NCBI GenBank assembly: GCA_018644785.1
Contig: JABGPV010000076.1
Span: 1-18,733, forward strand
Direction: 5' to 3'
DNA length: 18,733 nucleotides
Source: Deltaproteobacteria bacterium
GTDB lineage: Bacteria > Desulfobacterota > DSM-4660 > Desulfatiglandales > Desulfatiglandaceae
Under the pieces are notes generated by a model that had not been told where the DNA came from, did not search any database, and worked only from the letters and a program-made list of their open reading frames with translations. The translations under genes were made by a program, and so were the position numbers. This document shows, piece after piece, positions 14,164 to 18,733 of this stretch (positions are counted from its first letter, which is position 1; every line of letters begins with the position of its first letter).

Positions 14164-15484
14164 GAAACTTCTATTTTCCATTTGTTTTTTTATTGCCTGC
14201 TTTCCTTGTCTGGTTCTTGGAGCACAGGGGGACTTGGATATTACGTTTAACACGCCCAACGGATATACCCTTTACAAGGGCTGGAATAAAGACTCCTATA
14301 CTGGTGCGGCCATTCAAGCAGATGGAAAAATACTTGTTTCAACCGGAATCAAAAATGGGGCAGATGCTGATGTGGGGGTATTGCGGTATAACCGTGATGG
14401 TACACTGGACGGGACTTTTGGAATAAATGGTATCGTAACCTATGACGGCGGCAACGGGAACGATTGCGGGCGACTGCTGGCTATTCAGCCTAATGGGAAG
14501 ATCGTTCTGACCGGATACACGCACAATGGAAATAATTATGATATCCTGACCATGCGATTGAATGTTGACGGAAGTCCGGACAGCAGCTTCGGCACCAACG
14601 GCATAGCCGTGTATGACAACGCAGATCGAAATGACAAGGGCCGGGGAATCGCCATACAGCCGGACGGAAAAATTCTGGTGACGGCAAGGAGTACGGGTGG
14701 TGGCACTTCTATCGCCATGATGCTGCGGTATGGGGCCGGCGGGGTATTGGACGATACATTCGGCACAAATGGCGTGATGAGCTATGAAAGCGACCAGGGG
14801 AATGCCGGTTTTCGGGATGTGGCCATCCAGGGTGATGGGAAAATTGTTACATCGGGTTACACCAAGACCATTGCCGGTTATCTGTTTTTGACCGCAAGAT
14901 GCGACAATGACGGAACACTTGACAATACTTTCGGCACAAATGGCATAACAACATACGACGGTGGGCATGGAAGTGCTGGTGCTCGGGGTATCGCTGTTCA
15001 GGTGGATGGTAAGATCGTGGTTTCAGGCAGCAACTTCAACGGGACTGACCTGGATGTTTTGGTTTTAAGGTACAATTCAAACGGAACGCTGGACAGCGGT
15101 TTCGGCACCGGCGGGGTGGTAACCTATGACGGCGGAAAAGGGGACGACAACGGTCGAAGACTGGCCCTGCAAGAGGGGGGTCGGATCGTTGTCACGGGCA
15201 ATACTTCAGACGGAAGCAATGTGCTCGTGCTCGTTTTGCGATACAACAGGAACGGAACCCCGGACGTTGCTTTTGGAAATGCCGGTAAGATCATCCTGCA
15301 GCTGGGTGAGGGAGATGACTGGGGGGAATCCGTCGTCATTTCCGCAAAGCAGAATATTGTAATTGCAGGTGGGGTCGACAACAGCGCGGACAATGACGTT
15401 CTGGTCTTCAGGCTCATCGGTTTTCAAAGTGGTGGAGGCGGAGGGAGCAGCAGCGGGTGTTTTATTGATACGGTGAGACATTAG
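14150..15484 (+). CDS. Secreted delta-60 repeat protein, likely seven-bladed propeller
   Basis: A 444-residue exported protein. Residues 1-25 are a signal peptide (FKGKKLLFSICFFIACF, cleavage likely after LVLGA). Six exact 57-residue repeats follow at 52-108, 109-165, 166-222, 223-279, 280-336 and 337-393, plus 30 residues of a seventh (394-423). The pattern is AIQPDGKIVVTG, then D..VLRYN.DGTLD.TFGTNG (delta-60, TIGR02608). Residues 26-51 (QGDLDITF...) match the missing second half of the seventh unit, so ends and repeats close into a ring of seven. The tail is Gly/Ser-rich and ends GCFIDTVRH. The start at 14150 has GGAGG 5 bases before it and begins right at the signal peptide; the frame itself opens at 14054. 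It probably acts at or outside the cell surface; the ligand is unknown. Confidence 0.85.
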   Translation: MFKGKKLLFSICFFIACFPCLVLGAQGDLDITFNTPNGYTLYKGWNKDSYTGAAIQADGKILVSTGIKNGADADVGVLRYNRDGTLDGTFGINGIVTYDGGNGNDCGRLLAIQPNGKIVLTGYTHNGNNYDILTMRLNVDGSPDSSFGTNGIAVYDNADRNDKGRGIAIQPDGKILVTARSTGGGTSIAMMLRYGAGGVLDDTFGTNGVMSYESDQGNAGFRDVAIQGDGKIVTSGYTKTIAGYLFLTARCDNDGTLDNTFGTNGITTYDGGHGSAGARGIAVQVDGKIVVSGSNFNGTDLDVLVLRYNSNGTLDSGFGTGGVVTYDGGKGDDNGRRLALQEGGRIVVTGNTSDGSNVLVLVLRYNRNGTPDVAFGNAGKIILQLGEGDDWGESVVISAKQNIVIAGGVDNSADNDVLVFRLIGFQSGGGGGSSSGCFIDTVRH

Positions 15485-15531
15485 CCAGAGCTTCACAATG
15501 CTTATCGGTTTTATTGACATGTGAAACATAA
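15459..15531 (+). repeat. Imperfect direct repeat at the end of the exoprotein gene
   Basis: GTTTTATTGATACGGTGAGA at 15459 recurs as GTTTTATTGACATGTGAAAC at 15508, each followed by CATTA or CATAA, so about 24 bases repeat at a 49-base interval with one indel and a few changes. The first copy codes for the last residues of the protein and its stop; the second is non-coding. It may be a decayed duplication or a double binding site. Confidence 0.4.
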
Positions 15532-15582
15532 TATATGGCGAGTCTCAGGAAAGCCGTCCTGATCAATTCAAGGAGGTATACA

Positions 15583-17283
15583 ATGTTACTGAACCCTAAA
15601 ACAGAGACGTACGAACACCTGGATGCGCGAAGCCGGGAGATCATGCTGAAAACCATTGCCTTTTTTGAAAACAGGGGCAAACGGAAGCTCAAGGAGGACT
15701 ATCATGGCCAGGTGTGGTACGCTGATTTTATTGAGTTTTTAAAAGAGAACAAAATTTTTTCCACACTTCTCACCCCCCCTGCGTATGCGGATGGTGATCC
15801 GGATGCCCGCTGGGACACGTTCCGCAATTGCGACTTTAACGAGGTGCTGGCCTTTTACGGTCTGCCGTACTGGTACGCCTGGCAGGTGACCATCCTGGGA
15901 TTGGGACCCATCTGGATGGGAAAGAATGAAGCGGCAAAGCACAAAACCGCAAGGCTGCTCAAAGACGGGGCTATTTTTGCCTTCGGGCTGTCTGAAAAAA
16001 CCCATGGAGCGGATCTCTATTCCTCTGAAATGTCCCTGACGGATCTGGGCGAAGGCCGGTATGTGGCCGATGGGGGAAAATATTACATCGGCAACGGCAA
16101 TGAAGCGGCTATGGTTTCCACCTTTGCCAAGGATTCTGAAACGGATGAATATGTCTTTTTCGTGGTGGATTCACAGCATGAACATTACGAATGTGTTCAG
16201 AATGTGGTGGCCTGGCAGGGGTATGTGGCGGAGTATGCCTTAAACAGCTATCCCATCACTGAAGAAGACATCCTTACCAAAGGAAGGGATGCGTGGGATT
16301 CGGGCCTCAACACCATCAATGTGGGGAAATTCAACCTGGGCTGGGGCAGCATCGGCATTTGCACCCATGCGTTTTACGAGGCCATCACCCATGCGGCTCA
16401 CCGCAACCTGTATGGGAAGTGGGTCACGGATTTCCCCCATATCCAGCAGTATTTTGTGGATGCCTATGCGCGTCTTACGGCCATGAAGGTTTTTGCCTCG
16501 CGGGCCAGCGACTACATGCGTTCCGCCTCATCCGAGGACCGTCGCTATTTGCTCTATAACCCCATGGTTAAGATGAAGGTCACCACCCAGGGGGAAGAGG
16601 TTATCAACCTGCTATGGGATGTGATCGCGGCCAGGGGATACGAGAAGGATACCTATTTTGAAATGGCCGCACGCGAAATCCGGTCTCTCCCCAAGCTGGA
16701 AGGGACTGTCCATGTGAACATGGCGCTCGTCATTAAATTCATGGCCAACTATTTTTTCAACCCGGATGAATTTCCGCTTATTCCCAGACGGGATGATCCC
16801 ACAAACGACGATTTTATGTTCAACCAGGGGCCGACCCGGGGATTGGGCAAGATCCGCTTTCACGATTACAACCTGGCTTACGACAGTGTGGGCCTGGCCA
16901 ACGTCAACCGTTTCAAGGAGCAGATCTCGTTGCTCAAAGAATTCCTCATGATGGCTGCCCCGGAGAAGGAACAGCTCAAAGATATCGATTTTCTGTTGAA
17001 CCTGGGGGAACTCTTCACACTGGTGGTCTATGGTCAGCTCATCATCGAAAAATCGAAAATGGATAGGATGGGAGACGGTCTTGTAGAACAGATTTTTGAC
17101 GTCATGATCCGGGATTTTTCAAAATTCGCGCTGCAGATTTACGCCAAGCCCGGCACATCTGAAAAACAGATGGCCCTTTGTATGAAGATGATCAAAAAGC
17201 CCATTGCCGACAGGGAACGTTTTTTGAATATCTGGGAAAATCATGTGTACTGCTTGAAAGACAACTATGAAATGAATCCGTAG
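15583..17283 (+). CDS. Acyl-CoA dehydrogenase family protein
   Basis: An FAD enzyme expected to oxidise acyl-CoA to 2-enoyl-CoA in fatty-acid beta-oxidation. Its 566 residues exceed the ~380 of the MCAD type, with a longer N-terminal and a C-terminal helical extension. The middle domain shows FGLSEKTHGADL (135-145) and GKYYIGNGNEAAMVSTFA (165-182), matching the LTE..GSD and K..WI.N....D motifs. The C-terminal helical domain begins NVGKFNLGWGSIGIC (246-260). Glu373 in LPKLEGTVHVN occupies the position of the catalytic base in the YEGT motif. The frame opens at 15535, but GGAGG (15572-15576) lies 6 bases before the ATG at 15583 and settles the start. The next gene, an acyl-CoA synthetase, follows after 25 bases, so the two probably form one operon. 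Substrate chain length cannot be read. Confidence 0.88.
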   Translation: MLLNPKTETYEHLDARSREIMLKTIAFFENRGKRKLKEDYHGQVWYADFIEFLKENKIFSTLLTPPAYADGDPDARWDTFRNCDFNEVLAFYGLPYWYAWQVTILGLGPIWMGKNEAAKHKTARLLKDGAIFAFGLSEKTHGADLYSSEMSLTDLGEGRYVADGGKYYIGNGNEAAMVSTFAKDSETDEYVFFVVDSQHEHYECVQNVVAWQGYVAEYALNSYPITEEDILTKGRDAWDSGLNTINVGKFNLGWGSIGICTHAFYEAITHAAHRNLYGKWVTDFPHIQQYFVDAYARLTAMKVFASRASDYMRSASSEDRRYLLYNPMVKMKVTTQGEEVINLLWDVIAARGYEKDTYFEMAAREIRSLPKLEGTVHVNMALVIKFMANYFFNPDEFPLIPRRDDPTNDDFMFNQGPTRGLGKIRFHDYNLAYDSVGLANVNRFKEQISLLKEFLMMAAPEKEQLKDIDFLLNLGELFTLVVYGQLIIEKSKMDRMGDGLVEQIFDVMIRDFSKFALQIYAKPGTSEKQMALCMKMIKKPIADRERFLNIWENHVYCLKDNYEMNP

Positions 17284-17308
17284 CGCGAAAATGGGAAAGG
17301 GGAAAACA

Positions 17309-18733
17309 ATGGCTTATCGATACGACAAACCGGACAACCTGGTGGACCTCATTGAAGACAGCGTCAAAGCATATGGCGAAAGGCCCGTTTTCGGCACGAA
17401 GAGCACTCAAGGTGACTATGAGTGGATTACTTATGGGGAGTTGGGTGATCGCATAGATAACCTGCGCGGTGGTCTGGCCGGTGCGGGCGTTCAAAAAAAT
17501 GATGCCGTGGGCATTATTGCCAACAACCGAACCGAGTGGGCTGTTTGCGCCTTTGCCGCCTATGGCCTGGGCGCCCGATATATTCCCATGTACGAAAACG
17601 AACTGGAAAAAATATGGAAATATATCATCAACGACAGCGGCATCAAATGGCTGCTGGTGTCTTCGCCGGAGATTTACGAAAAAGTGACGGCATTCAAGGA
17701 TGAAACCCCGGCGCTCGAAAAGGTCTTCGTCATTGATGCGACAGGTGAAAACAGCATGGCCGAACTGGAACGGCAGGGGAAAGCCAATCCTGTGAAATCC
17801 ATAAAACCGGAACGCTCCGATATCGCTGTTCTGATCTACACCTCCGGTACCACCGGCAGCCCCAAAGGGGTACTCCTTTCCCACGGCAATTTTACGAGCA
17901 ATGTTCATGCCGCAAAGAAACTGTATCCCGACCTGGGTAAAGATGACCGGGGGCTGTCCATCCTGCCGTGGGCTCACTCTTTTGGTCAAACGGCTGAATT
18001 GTATTTTTATTCCCATGTGGGGGGATCCGTGGGTTTCGTGGAAAATGTAACGACCATTGCGGAGGATATGGGAAAAGTAAAACCCACCTACCTCATTGCC
18101 GTTCCCAAGATCTTTAACAAGATATACGCCGGGCTGGGTGCCAAGATGAATGAGACCGGGGGCCTGGCGAAGATGCTTTTCACCATGGGTGTTGAGAGCG
18201 GTAAAAAACGCAGGGAACTGGCGGCAGAAGGTAAATCATGTTTTCTGACAGACCTGAAATTCAAAATGGCTGACGCCATCGTTTTCAAAAAGATTCGAGA
18301 GCGGTTTGGTGGCAGGCTCAAGGGCTCCATCACCGGCAGCGCCACAATGAATGTGGAGATCAGCCATTTTTTCTCCGATATCGGCGTACCTGTTTATGAC
18401 TGCTATGGGTTGACTGAGACCACGCCTGCGGTCACCATGAACTGCCCCACAGCTCACAGACCCGGCACCGTGGGGCGAGCCATCGACCAGGTGCGGGTGG
18501 AGATCGATCCGGTTTTATCCGAAAAGGGAAGTGACGACGGAGAAATTATCGTCTATGGCCCCAACGTCATGCAGGGTTACCACAACAACCCCGGGGCTAC
18601 CCAAGAGGTGATGACCGAAGACGGGGGATTCAGGACCGGTGACCGGGGGCGCCTGGACAAGGATGGCTATCTCTACATCACGGGACGTATCAAAGAGCAA
18701 TACAAACTGGTGAATGGAAAATATGTTTTCCCC
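17309..18733 (+). CDS. Long-chain acyl-CoA synthetase (AMP-forming), cut by window end
   Basis: Activates a fatty acid to acyl-CoA through an acyl-AMP. The 475 visible codons show the ANL-superfamily landmarks: the ATP P-loop YTSGTTGSPKGV (177-188), LPWAHSFGQ, YDCYGLTETTPA (363-374), and FRTGDRG (441-447) with the ribose-binding Asp. They close with ITGRIKEQYKLVNGKYVFP at the window edge, the hinge region typical of long-chain (FadD15/eukaryotic-like) synthetases. The C-terminal ~100-150 residues with the catalytic Lys lie beyond the window. The ATG at 17309 has AAAGGGGA just before it; an in-frame ATG at 17291 would add six residues but has a poorer site. It is 25 bases after the dehydrogenase gene, so it would supply that enzyme with substrate. 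Confidence 0.9.
   Translation, partial: MAYRYDKPDNLVDLIEDSVKAYGERPVFGTKSTQGDYEWITYGELGDRIDNLRGGLAGAGVQKNDAVGIIANNRTEWAVCAFAAYGLGARYIPMYENELEKIWKYIINDSGIKWLLVSSPEIYEKVTAFKDETPALEKVFVIDATGENSMAELERQGKANPVKSIKPERSDIAVLIYTSGTTGSPKGVLLSHGNFTSNVHAAKKLYPDLGKDDRGLSILPWAHSFGQTAELYFYSHVGGSVGFVENVTTIAEDMGKVKPTYLIAVPKIFNKIYAGLGAKMNETGGLAKMLFTMGVESGKKRRELAAEGKSCFLTDLKFKMADAIVFKKIRERFGGRLKGSITGSATMNVEISHFFSDIGVPVYDCYGLTETTPAVTMNCPTAHRPGTVGRAIDQVRVEIDPVLSEKGSDDGEIIVYGPNVMQGYHNNPGATQEVMTEDGGFRTGDRGRLDKDGYLYITGRIKEQYKLVNGKYVFP

Noticed and set aside
14339..14968. Minus-strand frame of 209 codons with repeats
   Set aside because: Its repeats are only the antisense of the 57-residue repeats of the exoprotein; no start signal supports it.
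15514..15534. Sigma-70 promoter for the dehydrogenase operon
   Set aside because: A TTGACA is present, but the TAATAT after it is only about 9 bases away, too close for a functional -10 box.
17192..18016. Minus-strand frame of 274 codons
   Set aside because: It runs antisense through the end of the dehydrogenase and the start of the acyl-CoA synthetase, whose P-loop motif is clear on the plus strand.
1..18733. tRNA, rRNA, riboswitch or origin of replication
   Set aside because: No cloverleaf ends, rRNA signature stretches, known riboswitch leader or DnaA-box cluster could be recognised by eye on either strand.

Overview
The window reads as a chromosomal stretch of a sulfate-reducing deltaproteobacterium, probably Desulfobacterales. 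This is inferred from gene content (a fatty-acid activation and acyl-CoA dehydrogenase pair, a very large Ser/Thr kinase-ATPase-histidine kinase protein, a delta-60 repeat exoprotein, several toxin-antitoxin modules) and moderate GC; no rRNA or tRNA gene is present to confirm it.

Layout. (1) Bases 1-600: two hairpins, then a nudC-type NADH pyrophosphatase that keeps its zinc ribbon and Nudix domain but lacks the usual N-terminal domain and any ordinary start codon. (2) Bases 554-2235, minus strand: murI, a small conserved-looking hypothetical protein and a stand-alone NFACT RNA-binding domain protein, probably one transcription unit. The last gene overlaps nudC tail to tail. (3) Bases 2355-4433, plus strand: htpG (bacterial Hsp90) behind a heat-shock-like sigma-32 promoter and ahead of a terminator. 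(4) Bases 4477-5082: a MazEF/PemIK-like toxin-antitoxin operon with a clear sigma-70 promoter. (5) Bases 5108-5880: a single-gene IS200-like Y1 transposase (RAYT-like) flanked by arrays of short palindromes of two kinds. (6) Bases 5964-13864: a signalling locus. A 1792-residue kinase/ATPase/GAF/histidine kinase is followed by hicBA, then by a transposase-free copy of the palindrome array, then by a receiver-DUF3369-nucleotide cyclase. (7) Bases 13975-15484: a short ORF resembling the start of a SWIM zinc-finger protein, and a secreted protein of 57-residue repeats. (8) Bases 15583-18733: acyl-CoA dehydrogenase and a long-chain acyl-CoA synthetase cut by the window end.

How they may work together. 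The giant sensor has a transmitter but no receiver, and the cyclase has a receiver but no transmitter, so they look like the two halves of one phosphorelay ending in a cyclic nucleotide. A HicBA module and a repeat array separate them. The same palindrome array lies on both sides of the sensor-hicBA segment in the same orientation. The last two genes would activate and then dehydrogenate fatty acids.

The most unusual points are the C10 tract inside the kinase domain, the sharply AT-rich middle of the giant gene, the transposase-less repeat copy, an ATA codon where hicB would normally start, the altered base-recognition residues of the cyclase, and the exactly periodic seven-unit propeller-like exoprotein.
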